From assembly GCA_030141605.1 (NCBI GenBank), contig JAQGDQ010001726.1, forward strand, positions 1-27,899: a DNA stretch of 27,899 bases, in the 5' to 3' direction. The stretch is from Tubiluchus corallicola (taxonomy: Eukaryota > Priapulida > Priapulimorpha > Priapulimorphida > Tubiluchidae). The notes below the pieces were generated by a model. That model was not told the origin of the DNA and did no database searches. It worked only from the letters and a program-made list of their open reading frames with translations. This document shows, piece by piece, positions 10,332-21,470 of the stretch (position 1 is the stretch's first letter; every line of letters begins with the position of its first letter). The translations under genes were made by a program, and so were the position numbers.

Positions 10332-11594
10332 GGTGGCTTTTGAAAAACAAATACGCTCTATAAATATTTGTTTATCTTCCTAGAAGTTTATGGATTCTTG
10401 TTAAATATAACAGTTAACTCTTTGTTAACATGTCGAAAACGAACGCCGATTTGTGCCATCACGCAAAACAGCGACAGGCCTGAAGCCGGAAACTCAAAAG
10501 TAGCTGTGCGCATGTTGGGCTTCCTATAGGCCTACAGCTTGCGTAAGTGAAAGTAACATTACAGTTTGTTATAATAATGATATTTGTTGTATAACGGTGC
10601 AGATAAAATCAAGTAAGTTGTGTGGAAATAAAACCCATGTTTGCATTACAGTCACAAGTACTTTTCCTTAAGAACTAGTTGATGTTGTTTTAATATTGAA
10701 ATGATTAGTACTTGAACTATCATTTGTAAATCTTGATTTTAGCAGAAATAAATTCACAACGTCCACTGTGAAAACATCGTAATTTTATTGAACACTTGAA
10801 CAACGGCAAATTTATACGTTTCGGAATAGTGATCGTTGTCTTGTAGCAATTGTATTAATATTTGAACTAAACTGCAAATGTACTAAATTTACGATTTCGG
10901 TTTGTTTTGAAATACTTGCAGTAAAATAGTTTTGAAATTAGATTACAATACAGCAGTATAAAACCTTTTTCTATCGATCTTCATTTTACAATCGTTTTAG
11001 TGTCAGAACGTGTGCAATAAGTGTTCTGATTACGCAAAATTATTATCACGCATTCCGTATTGACGCAATATCTATATTTGATCTTAGCCATTATTGTGAT
11101 TAATGTGTATCTTTATCTAGCTCTGTACACTGCAAACCGCGATCCTGCATTCAATGGCAGGACCTAGTTATATATTGGTGGGTTGTGGCAGAGCCGGCTA
11201 AAGAGACACTGAACAAGCAAAAGTGTTGTCAAAGTGGTCACTCAGCCATTTACTAACCCGACCACCGTTGTTTATGTTGGACCGCTAAGTACATTCCGCG
11301 ACCTCTGAGCTGTGTTGCCTCTCTTTGGGGAAGTCTGCTGTAAAGTTTGCGCAAAAGGAGTCTAAAAGCCTAACCTTTGTCGGCTTTGTTAGCTTTATTT
11401 CGTGTCAATATAATGCATAATAAATACGTTTGGTTGCTCTGTAAAAATCTTATCGTTACTTACATATGAAGAAATGTGAATCCTTTGAACTTAGTAAGTT
11501 CGTCTTATCGATCAAATACAGATTAACGCGTTTTAAAACTAGACAAAACTATTGTAAGATTTAGGAAGGTTTAATTTAACCAAATCCTTATATG

Positions 11595-11666
11595 CACTCA
11601 TTCGTTCATTCGGTTCATTCATTCACTCACCTCAATTCACTCACTCTCTCACACACTCGCTCGCTC
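11595..11666. repeat. ATTC / ACTC tetranucleotide tract
   Basis: Imperfect array of CATTCATT and CACTCACT words grading into CTCTCACACACTCGCTCGCTC. A compound microsatellite. Confidence 0.8.
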
Positions 11667-14357
11667 AAAAAAATTGCAAACAAAAATCATTGATGCCTTT
11701 ATGCTGCATTTAGATTAATATTGTTTAGGGATAATTTAACTTAAAGTCGGAAAACTGGGCTATGAGTTTACGCAGTGTATAATCACCACCTGAAGTATAA
11801 AAGTTTACCTTATGGTAGGTGATGCAGTTGAATTGTAGGCTAGCTCTCTCTTTTGGAACATCCTGTATTACTGACTGTTTATTATCATAATGTGCTGTAT
11901 GATGTACCTTCATCAGGGAATTACTTCTTGTTCTGATTGCTTACCAGACCGTCAACATTGATCATTGCAGTAAATCAGACAAACGTCACGAAAAGCATTA
12001 TTGTAATTAATTATGTGCATGGATCAGGGAAAACCGGCCAAATTAAAATCCATGTCTGGTCTCCAAGGCAGTATGCCTTTTACAATAGAAAGCTAAACCC
12101 AACTGTTACGTTTCGGACCGACGCATCCTCAATTCAATTTGTTTCATAGTGTCTCTGTCAAGTCATCGGGGAAGGGTACGTGTCATTGAAGAATTGTGCA
12201 TGCTGAATTCAATTGTTAACAGGCAAAGCTGTCATTCACACGTCTATAGATTATTGGTAAAACGCGTCGCTCACTTTCATGACAATCATCATGGATGCTC
12301 GAGAGTCTAAATGAGCCTTATTTTATTTACTTTAGTGTGAATTTTGTTCATAAATACTAAAATAAGCACCGCCAATGCTACATTAAGTTGTTGTTACAAT
12401 AATGTTACATTTACATTTGTTGAATTCTTGCTAAGACTTAATAGCGTGGTCAGAACTGTGCCCAAAATCCGTTTAGTAAAATGATATAAACTCTGGAATA
12501 GCAGATGAGAGAGCTTACTTAGAGAATAGTCGCTTTTCCCACAGAAGGGCAAAAATGACAAAGTGAATTCAACTGCAAAATTGGATACTTATAGCGCCCC
12601 ATGCAAGTTAAAACAAATTATATCTCGTAACAAATTATGTTTAGCAAAACATGAAAACCTTTAATCTATGGCTTAAGTCATTTCAAGTAATATATTAACC
12701 AGGTAAGTGCAAATCTGTTGCATCAGATAGCTCTTTGGTAACTAGCCAAAACGGAAATGGGCGCAATGAAGATTCGAGGATATGCAAGTTTCCCAGGTTA
12801 ATTTAAAGTCTAGAACGCAAGCGAAAGCGAAACTAATCACCACACCAGGTTTGATGCAGTATAGATTGTAAGGCGAATTTATGAACGATAGTAAAAATAT
12901 ACTGCATAAAGACATTAACAGATGCTCTGGCAAAAATTGCCACAAATACATATAAGCAACCTGTATTGTTTTTAGCGCACTCCAGTGCTTAATAGAGGCG
13001 CAAAATGAGGCAATTAAATTAAAAATGTTCTCGCAAGACTTGTGAATCCAGTTACTGGCTTCAGTGATACCGCTATAGTAACTGGCGCAAAACCATATTT
13101 ACGGTTAGAAAGACATTTCGAAAGTAGACACTTATACGCAAATTAATCTGATTACCATCAAATCGTCTAGAAATTTTGATTATACTAAAACTATAAAAGG
13201 TTCTCGACATTTTGTGCCGCAGTAAATTCGAACTGCTTGTCTTTCCAGGATGTACGTGTTTTAGCAAAGTAGTTACTTTAAGTAATGATCCACAAAAATT
13301 TCAACAAGAGCTTAGAACAAAGATAAAATAATTAAGGACTAAATCATAATAACAACAGATTTATTGTGCTAGATTTTATGAGACGTGAGTTTCTTGCTGT
13401 ACTTAGATAACTAAATCAGTTTTTTACTGGTTTACACAGTTTTCGTTTGTTTCTTTATTTCAGCGCATCAAACACAGGAATCAATCTGACAAAGGTACTA
13501 AAAGATAGGCTAAACGTTTTATATATCTATTGAGAAGTCATAAAATTGAGCATCGAACCACCACAAAACTAATTTTTTTAAATTACAGGAGATGAGTATT
13601 CTATTTTAATTTTTTAAGTTTAGTAGGGATTTTGTGAAAATATAATTATTCGCGTTTCATAATTCACTTGTAAATTAATTCTGGACAATAGCAGTAGTGG
13701 GACTGACATGACAACTACAACAACAACGATGATAAAGGGTCGTACAGAAAATTGCAGGTTTGATGTTCATCTATACTATACACACATCTTAATGGTGCTC
13801 AAAATTAATTCACATTGATCATGCAAATTAAATGTCTACAATTGAACTTTTATTGCTTCACGTTTGTAGGAAACTCATTTTCTTGACAATAATCTATTTG
13901 CTGGACAATAATTGCTTGTTGTGTTGTAAGAAATTGTGATTACAGCGTCTTGATACATTTGGCAAATTTTACAGAACAGTCACTAAGGTGAGCCACAATT
14001 TGTTAAAAAATTGTAAATGTTGTTCCTTGTCAATCATAATAAAATATTTCGTAAAGGTCTTAAACTCCCGGATCAAAATCGGGATAATAGTCATTCTATG
14101 GAAAACTACCATTCTCAGCAACCACAAAAACCGAAAAGCAGAGCCATTTGGTTATCCCAATTATTTCTCAAAAATGTATTGATTTATTACTACTATTCAT
14201 TATAATTAAGATTGAGCAAAAATGGATATATTAGATGCAGCAAACTGAGTAACAGCAAGTACCTATATTTATCGCACAACTGTAAGCATGTTTAAGCCCG
14301 ACCTAAAATTCAGATTGCAGAGGGCCGAGCACAACTGGTTTTGAATAATGGGCTTGT

Positions 14358-14382
14358 CGGGAAATCGCACATATATTTCCCG
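14358..14382. repeat. Short hairpin (8-bp stem, 9-base loop)
   Basis: The arms CGGGAAAT and ATTTCCCG are perfectly complementary around a 9-base loop. No downstream T-run or gene context gives it a function. Confidence 0.5.
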
Positions 14383-15598
14383 AAGATAAATTTAATTTTA
14401 TGTGAAAATAAAATCCCCCCTAAACTCTCTAGCATTTTTCTAGTTAATGAATTTTTTGCTATAACTACAGTCTTATAACTTGAATGTTAAACTTAGATTA
14501 CCCCTTAGAACAGGTCTGTATGTAGGTAATTCCAGACCATACAAGTATGCATTGCATGAAGCCCACTATTTGGATTAATTTACGAATGAAAACTTTGTAT
14601 AAGGCCACTCGACATGAGCAACGAAGACGACTCTCTTAGCGTTCACTGGCTAATAGAGCAAGTCCCTCTATATAGGCCTATAGTACTAAATTGTAGTTAA
14701 CATTATATTGCACCTAAATTGAATTTATATTGTGCCTCACAAGGTGATTTTTGTGCTTTAGTGCATTGTGCTACTTGTGATAATTATGCCATTTATGTAA
14801 ATGGTAGTATGTAAGTAAACATTTTTAAACTAACGCTTTATATTTGTGAAATTTGTAATGTGAGAATCACACAATTGTTCTCAAGTTTAAGTGAATAGAA
14901 ATGTTACTTGAATGAAATAATGATGTATTTTATTGTGACCACATTTTAATCAAATCTTGTCTGTTTTTTGTTGTTGGTTTGTGAACTTTTGAAATAGGAA
15001 GTATGAATGACTAAATAAAAATTATTAAACGTTCAAAGCAGTGAGACACAAACAATTAAAGAAATACATATCGAGGTTTACTTTACAAATGGATAATCGC
15101 ATAACCCTATCTTAACGACAATCATAAAAACATTTCTGACGGTTTCAGTCCTGTTACAAATAGATAACCAGGTTAATGTTTCACAGGTTTCACCCCTGAG
15201 CTTTATTAACATAAAAATCATATACTATAAGACAAATTTTCGATAGGGCTTAAGTATAGAAGAGCAAGCCAAATAAAACGACATGATGATGACAATGAGA
15301 TGACAAATATTTCTTATGAATGTATGGACGAGATTTGTAAAAAAAACAAAAAAAATGAACAGAGTAGCAGAGATAATACGATATGAACGGCAATCAACAT
15401 TTATTTCAACTATACAGGTTGCTTCACTGAAAGCTTGTATCCAACACTAGTTGCAGGGTCCATTCATTAGGCTGGTGGTGTGGCAGGGGTGGAATCGATC
15501 TCATTATTAATGATAAGTTAAGATACTGAGTTGATGCAGTCACGTTACGACAGACACACAGAATTGTATATTTCTTGACTGAACGAAATAAATAGTTT

Positions 15599-15627
15599 GT
15601 GCGTGCGTGCGTATGCGTGCGTGCGAG
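15599..15627. repeat. GTGC / GCGT microsatellite
   Basis: Tandem GTGCGTGCGT with one GTAT interruption. Alternating purine-pyrimidine sequence. Confidence 0.8.
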
Positions 15628-16030
15628 CAGTCGTGAAGTCAAACTTGTTCATCTTATATCATTGTAATTCTTAATTTAGTTGAACAGATATTCGTAAATA
15701 CCAATTGAAAATGTTCTTCGGGTATCGCAGCGTATTTTCCTTGCGGTAATTGATCAGAGAATGCGATAATGAGAATAATAGAGATAGTAATAAAAAATTT
15801 TCAGTAGAGACAGTAATAAAAAAGTCAAACATAATTTACAATGTACCCAAATTAGATCAACGCTTGTACCATTTACATCTAATTCCCCAGGTGGCAAAAT
15901 TTACGTATTAACCAGTCCCACATTTTGTTTAATGTATTTTTGTATACGTTGCTCAATGCTCAGCCATCGTTGGATTGCACTTGTTTGTTCACTTTTAATA
16001 TTAACGTCTTGATTGCTATCGAAATTCTTA

Positions 16031-16235
16031 GTAGATTACTAAATTACTGTTTGTAGCAAGTAGGTTTACAGTTGTTGTACCCTCGTTCGAAATATTATTC
16101 GCTTCAAATTTCAGGATGAAAATGTGGAAAGTCTTGTATCCATGAAGACATGAAGGCAACCTAAAAGAAGGTAAGGTGTGCTTAGGGAGGTGAAATCAGT
16201 CGTAGCATAAACAATGCTCAGTGTGTATTGAGCAT
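16031..16235 (+). repeat. Unnamed interspersed repeat, copy 1
   Basis: Shares with copy 2 the block AGCAAG.A..TTTACAGTTGT and, about 100 bases on, AACCTAAAAGAAGG followed by GTG.TTA.GGAG.TGAAATC and CAGTGTGTATTG. The match is by eye, with roughly two-thirds identity in the blocks. Strand is arbitrary. Confidence 0.45.
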
Positions 16236-16520
16236 ATTATTTAGAGGGGATTGTAAGTTTGAAATCGATTCATATATATAAGGTCAAATTATTTTTACAG
16301 TAAAATCTTTATTTACGCTACCAAAACTTAAACAAATTTATTCCTTAATATGAGCTACACATGTAACAAACAGAATCAGGTCACCAGATTACAGAGTATG
16401 TATAATGCAGTACCACCTATTGTATAATGTATACTGTATAGGCATATAGAGTTCATGAACTGCTAAAGGATACTTCCTTTTATTATAAAGTTTTGATCGT
16501 ATCAGAATGTCTGGACAGAT

Positions 16521-16760
16521 TATTAGATTACTATCCGCAACAAGCATATTTGTAGTTGTCATTAGTCTCACTCTAAATAGTATTCTGCATACAACTGTCT
16601 ATCACTTGGAGGATAAAATACCAGATAGTAATTTTCCCATGGAAAACCAGGTATACCTCGAGCTTTATCAAAAACCTGAAAGAAGGAAAACTGTGTTTAT
16701 GGAGCTGAAATCTGTAATTACGTAAACAAGCTTAGTTTCTAGTGTGTGCGCGTGTTTACG
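16521..16760 (+). repeat. Unnamed interspersed repeat, copy 2
   Basis: Contains GATTACTATCC, AACAAGCATATTTGTAGTTG, then AACCTGAAAGAAGG, GTGTTTATGGAGCTGAAATC and AGTGTGTGCG, in the same order as copy 1. The 72-codon open frame across it is not conserved in the other copies, so I do not call it a gene. Confidence 0.45.
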
Positions 16761-16898
16761 TGTGTACATGTGCATTATGACAATGACAAAAATGTAATGC
16801 TGCTGCTGCTAATGAACTTGCTTCATAGGTGAAAACGCAATGTGTAATTTTGAAATACAAATTTATGGTAATATTATATGTACCACACATTTGATTAT

Positions 16899-16971
16899 TG
16901 TGTGTGTGTGTGTGTGCGTGCGCGCTCGCGCGTGTGTGTGTGTGGGCGTGCGTGCGCGCACGTGTGTGTGT
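16899..16971. repeat. GT / GC dinucleotide tract
   Basis: A tract of about 70 bases of (TG)n, mixed with CGCG and GCGTGCGTGCGC. It alternates purine and pyrimidine nearly throughout, the type of sequence that can adopt Z-DNA. A 17-base direct repeat (AATGAATTAATTGATTT) follows at 16972-16988 and 16998-17014. Confidence 0.9.
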
Positions 16972-17378
16972 AATGAATTAATTGATTTACTTTGTGGAAT
17001 GAATTAATTGATTTTAATCGGAAAAAACTGAGTTGGTCGAAGAAATTTTCCATCTTCATGTTGTGTGTAACGAAGAGGACAAATAATATTTGTAAGCTAT
17101 TGATACTTGATACTAACAGCTTTGATACTGCCGCGATTACCAAATATGCATTGGTTTAGTATTGGCAAACTGTTGTGATAATGTTGTGATATGTGATCAG
17201 GACTGGTTTTACTAGATGCTGCGAACCTCATAGTTTAAACTATGCTGTAGCATAGGTTACTGTTTCTGGATTTATTCCGCAGAAAAATAAAATCTACGAT
17301 ACCAAATTTATTTTCAATGCTTTCTTTTTTCTTGCACACTAATTCGCAGGCTTAGATATCAATAACTGATTGAGGAAC

Positions 17379-17613
17379 AGACGCTGGATGCGAGACGCTC
17401 AAAAAATAGGAAAACGTCCCAGCGTCTGATCCTTGGTTTCATTTCCAATTGACAATATATACGTTCTTTCTTGTTCCTAGACGCTGGACGCTTTATTGTA
17501 TCATAGACTTAACTTAACTGCCTAGTGAATGCTAGACGCTGGACGTAAGAAGCCAGCTGCCAGCCGCCAGCCTGGAATCTGGATCTGGAAGCGAGACGTC
17601 AGACGCTGGATGC
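17379..17613. repeat. Cluster of a recurring AGACGCTGGA word
   Basis: AGACGCTGGA with A/T-CG flanks occurs at 17379-17388, 17479-17488, 17534-17543 and 17601-17610. A shorter GAGACGCTC is at 17392-17400, and an inverted form, TCCCAGCGTCTG, at about 17417-17428. Spacing is irregular (100, 55 and 67 bases). CAGCTGCCAGCCGCCAGCCTGG sequence lies between the last two. It is more GC-rich than its surroundings. Confidence 0.7.
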
Positions 17614-18040
17614 TTTTGTGTGTCGTGGTTTTTGCAACACATCAGACAACGAATATATAAACAAACATTGATTAAAAGCCACAGAGCAAGAAAATGGAAA
17701 TTTTGTAGAATTTCCGCCATCAATGCAAAACGAAAATGAATCTTGTGAACGAAGCGAATCTAACTACGATAACAATGATACAGAATTTTTAAATTTTGTG
17801 ACTGTGAGCAGGGAAATAACGCGATGGCAATCGAAGTTCAAGTGCAAACACTCAATTTTCGCAGCAGATTTAGAAGTTGGGTGGTGACAGATTAGATAAG
17901 TTTCACGGTGGGGTGGATTTGGCAGGCTTGGTGGGCGTTGCAGTGGTGCAGTTTTGCGATTGCGATTGCGATACTCGACTCTCTCCACCTATCCGAGGCG
18001 GGCACCTTTATAGGGTGCAAAGTCTCTTCTTCTTTAACGC
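17614..18040. other. Unassigned stretch with possible LINE 3' tail
   Basis: Downstream (on the minus strand) of the LINE ORF end at 18048 lies a possible 3' UTR. It includes a TGCGAT x3 tandem hexamer at 17955-17972 that could be the repetitive 3' tail of the LINE. A plus-strand open frame of 71 codons (17672-17887), rich in N, E and S, has no recognised domain. Confidence 0.4.
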
Positions 18041-18047
18041 TGATCTT

Positions 18048-18800
18048 TTATTTGTCTTTTCCAAGTTTAATGTCTTTATTTGTCTTTATCCTGTATTCCA
18101 TACATTCGTTCACTAGATTTCTAATTTCTAGCAATCCTTCCTTTTCACTGTTCATTAATACTTCTGAGTTCAAAATTTTTTTCCATTCTCCATATCTGTA
18201 ACATCTAAGCATATGTTCAGTAGTGTCATCATCTTCCTCACACACTGGGCATAATAACTGATCCTTAAACTCATTCTTGTAGTTCCCCTTAACTTTAATC
18301 ATATTCAGTCTTATTTTCAATATATCTTTAACCTCTTCTGGCTTGCATGTGTCTATGTAATTTTGTCGTTTCCACTCGGTATGCCTTAAAAATCTTAATT
18401 TAGTGCTGCTCCTGCATTTTTCTGCACATTCGCTCTTTATACAACGTTCAATCTTATTCTTTATTTCTTTCTTCCATTCAGACTTTTTCATGACCTTCAC
18501 CCTTTCTTTATTAGCATCTATGGTATATATTTTTGCAGTCTCAAATACTTCATTATACCATGACCTTTTGTGTATACTGTTTATTTGCATTTCGAGTATC
18601 TCTGATGCTAATCTCTTTGGTTTACTAATCAATAAATTCCGATAGAACATCAATCTCCTATAGTTTACTTTATGTTTTAGAGGCCATATGCCTATTTCAG
18701 TTACTAATCCCCAGTATGGCGTTGATTCACTAAGGTTAAATAATGTTTTTAAAGCATTTGCTTGAATCATTTCTAATTTCTTCCAATCAGTGATGAACGT
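18048..18800 (-). pseudogene. Non-LTR (LINE) retrotransposon ORF2, C-terminal fragment
   Basis: About 245 residues ending at a natural stop. The start Met at 18770 is internal: the frame stays open to a TGA near 18805, adding WKKLE before MIQANALKTLF. The region resembles the post-RT C-terminal part of LINE ORF2 proteins: an IQ.....L..L..STPY..L..E.GIWPL.H...YR.LMFY.NLL block, a basic middle (KKSEWKKEIKNKIERC), and a terminal zinc-binding stretch, CPVCEEDDDTTEHMLRC (C-x2-C, H, C). Endonuclease and RT domains are absent, so this is a 5'-truncated copy, normal for LINE insertion. No internal stops are seen. It need not be the same family as the fragment at 4775-5300. Confidence 0.78.
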
Positions 18801-19027
18801 GAATGTGAGTCACTTAAAGGAAGAGTGCCTGGGTGCCATGTAAGCTCTTTGTGTGTATGTGGCATGCTGATGCATTACAAATTTTCCAACATTTCATGAA
18901 CATCTACCTAACTACTGCGTACCGCTCTTCATACTCAGACATGGGTGGGAACTAGCGCCAAGTCACTCTTATCTTGTTGCTTTTGAGCGCTTCGCCACAC
19001 ATCTGTCTCCACCACAATCAGTTAAAG

Positions 19028-19095
19028 GGAGCAGGGGAATGAGAATGAGGAGGAGGAGGAGGTGAAGGAGGAGGAGATGAAGGAGGAGGAGAGAG
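19028..19095. repeat. GGA / GAGGAG polypurine tract
   Basis: Almost uninterrupted purines on the plus strand (AGGAGGAGG with GTGAAGG and GATGAAGG interruptions). Capable in principle of triplex or G-rich structure. Confidence 0.85.
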
Positions 19096-19524
19096 TTCAT
19101 GCTTATTACAATCACCTTGTTGATTGGCAGAAGATGGGCGGATTCCTTGGAATCTGATTATTTAGAATGTAGTGAGGACGATACTCAGATTTAGACTGAT
19201 CACAATTCAAAAGATAACTTTTCAAGACAGAATTAGAGGGCGATTTTGGAATTGGCTTTCTAGTGAAAATTGCTGGGACATTTCGGAGTGACCTGTCACC
19301 TGGGGGCTAAGTATTTTATAAAAGATCCATAGAAGTCAAATCAATACTCAAAAATAATTAGCCAAACAATGGCAACGAATCTGACATTGTTGACCCAATT
19401 TTGGTACATATGTTATATATAATCCAGTTCCCCTTGTATAACATACATTGTTTACGTGCGCATTACATATAAATTGCCGAAGGATACCGGCTTCATCACT
19501 TTTTTATCCAATTTATTAATGTGT

Positions 19525-19600
19525 TAATTGCTATCCATAACAAGCATGTTTACAGTTGCTGTAAATACCATTAACTTCTGTTCAGTGTGTGTTATATATT
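19525..19600 (+). repeat. Unnamed interspersed repeat, copy 3 (partial)
   Basis: TTGCTATCCATAACAAGCATGTTTACAGTTG matches copy 2 and copy 1 at the same block. TTCAGTGTGTGTTATAT then follows sooner than in the others, suggesting an internal deletion. A later AGTAAAAT.TTTATTTA match (19773-19790 against 16300-16315) suggests the unit may extend further. Confidence 0.4.
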
Positions 19601-19656
19601 TATGACGCTAACAAGAATGATGTTGCTGGTAAAATCTGTCAGCAGTGCTGCTAACG

Positions 19657-19725
19657 CTGATGATAGTCTGGATGATAATGATCACGATGACGATGACGTC
19701 GATGACGGTAACGATGATAACGATT
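19657..19725. repeat. GATGAC / GATAAC trinucleotide-like tract
   Basis: Imperfect GATGATAAC and GATGACGATGACGTCGATGACG array, a decayed microsatellite. Confidence 0.75.
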
Positions 19726-20052
19726 CAGGGACTTATAGAATTTAAAGTCAATTTATACATAACACGTTTGGCAGTAAAATGTTTATTTATGACACAAAAA
19801 ACTCCAAAAATGAGTCATATTTATAAAATTTAGATGTTCATAATGCACCACACATTATCAATCCACAAGGTTAAAAGAGTTGTGGCTGTACATATAACTG
19901 AGTGCCAGCTATTGAACAATATATTTCGAATACGTTTCTTATAATTACTAAACAATAATTGTTCACTTTTTATGATGTTTTCATTGATATCCTTATAGCA
20001 TAACAAATTGCTGTTTGAAAGTTGCCGGAAATATTTAACTCTTTATTAGATT

Positions 20053-21247
20053 ACCCTGATCCTGTATTTCCTCTAGGGGAATCAAAGAGGGGCATGCTGC
20101 GTTAGTTTTACATCTCATAACAGAAGGGAGCTAGTATGATAGTCACTAAATGTATGGATGCAGATCGGCCTAAGGCTAATGTTAAAAATACGGGGGACTA
20201 TGGCCTATTTGCATTCTATACACTAATGGATTGAAGAAAGAAAAAGATCAAATGGCAGACATTAAAATAATTAATCAAACAATTTAATCATTAACAAATT
20301 CCAAAGTGATTCGATTTAAGCAAAAGTTCAGTAATAACAAAGATATAGCAATATTGACAAAGCTTGGGGTTAGTAGGGTATATACGTTTGCATAAAGTTC
20401 ATGTCTGCCCACTTTGTACCTAGGTTTTTTGAAACACCTTTCCTTTAAAGCGAACAGTTTGTAGAACGGTAGCAATACGTCGTATAACCTCTGCGTCTGA
20501 ATACAGTTGCGATTCCAAACTTCGTCAGAGAAACTACCAATTAGTCTTTACCCAGCAAGTAGCATCGAAGAACATTAGGCTAGTATACGTGATGTTTACG
20601 TTATCAGTGCGACGTTAGTTACGATCGTAACAAAAGCGAAAAGTACCTGTTACCACCCTGGATGTGGTTCTGTAGTAGGTCGATCCATTTGTCAGTCAGT
20701 GGTTAACTCCACTACTGCAGACTGCAGGCCAGCATCTCTGGGACAACTCTGGTTGACGAACACGTGTTACACCAACTAGGCTCTCACAGTATCACCATGT
20801 ACATTACACACCATATCTTGTGTGAAACGTTCTAGTACGGCATTTCTCTTCAACAAAATATAACTTCACAGAGACGAGTAAACGACCTGTCTCGTTCTGT
20901 GTCAAGTTGCCGTCTATATCTAAACAGTGTTAAACGAAGTTCGTCGAGAAGCCACTCGCTTAAACAGCTATAATTTTATTCACCTGTACACTATCGTTAA
21001 CCTTGACTTAGCCACTGCATTACAGCCGCGATAGGGCAGACAAGAGTGGGTCAGACGGAATTCAAAAGGGGGTTTGTTAGTAGGTGCCTACATCCTAACA
21101 AAATATCAATAATTAATAATACAATTAACTATCACTGCCAGTAGCTAGATATCATACATATCAACTAATTAAATATACGGTATGAATAGGGCTTAATGTT
21201 GCATAAGCATAATGTGAGAACTATTAAATGTAGGGCGAAACATGACA
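20053..21247 (-). repeat. 3' LTR of the Gmr1-like element
   Basis: 1195 bases matching 26700-27894 at all but six positions (20290, 20745, 20760, 20829, 21178, 21179). On the coding strand it begins TGTCATG. The shared end is ATCAGGGT; a canonical CA would lie four bases inside it (at 20057). An AATAAA on the coding strand at 20975-20980 is a candidate poly(A) signal. The 63-codon open frame in both LTRs is not a gene. Confidence 0.97.
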
Positions 21248-21261
21248 GAGTCCCCCTCTCC
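21248..21261 (-). other. Polypurine tract (plus-strand primer site)
   Basis: On the element strand GGAGAGGGGGA followed by CTC abuts the 5' end of the 3' LTR. This is the expected place and composition of the RNase H-resistant primer for second-strand synthesis. Confidence 0.85.
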
Positions 21262-21470
21262 AAAAAGTGTGTGATGGACTAAAAAAGGACGTCACCACTT
21301 TAAATCTATATGCAACATTGAAGTGAAAAAGAAATTGTGATAACCTTTCTCTGGCAAAAAAAATATATCAAAAAAAAGTTCGGTCCATATTACAGATCAC
21401 TTTGCTTAAAAGTTTCCAAGGTTCTCAAAAGAAACATATGCTATTCTATCTAAAAAAGTGATAAAATTAT

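Larger units (their letters stand above)
10380..15595. other. Intergenic stretch, no gene recognised
   Basis: About 5.2 kb upstream of the channel gene with no supported coding region. The only open frames are 60-70 codons and domain-free. Notable items are a tetranucleotide tract at 11595-11666 and an 8-bp hairpin at 14358-14382. A locally less AT-rich patch near 11180-11345 could be regulatory, but shows no specific signal I can name. Confidence 0.45.
18810..20050. other. Intergenic stretch between LINE fragment and LTR element
   Basis: No supported gene. Contains a GGA-rich tract (19028-19095), a GATGAC-rich tract (19657-19725) and the third copy of the unnamed repeat (19525-19600). Open frames are short and low in complexity. 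Confidence 0.5.

Noticed and set aside
11725-12149. Two short open frames (minus 11725-11913, plus 11937-12149) as a possible gene or mobile-element ORF
   Set aside because: No domain, no splice logic linking them and no flanking repeats. Likely chance.
16507-16725. 72-codon open frame with a hydrophobic start, looking like a signal peptide
   Set aside because: It overlaps the unnamed repeat, is not conserved in the other copies and has no recognisable mature domain.
16895-17143. 82-codon minus-strand frame with a His/Thr/Arg repeat tail
   Set aside because: The tail is translated GT/GC microsatellite. No independent coding signal.
20284-20475. 63-codon open frame found in both LTRs (also 26931-27122)
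   Set aside because: It is duplicated only because the LTRs are identical. No domain, short, and inside LTR regulatory sequence.
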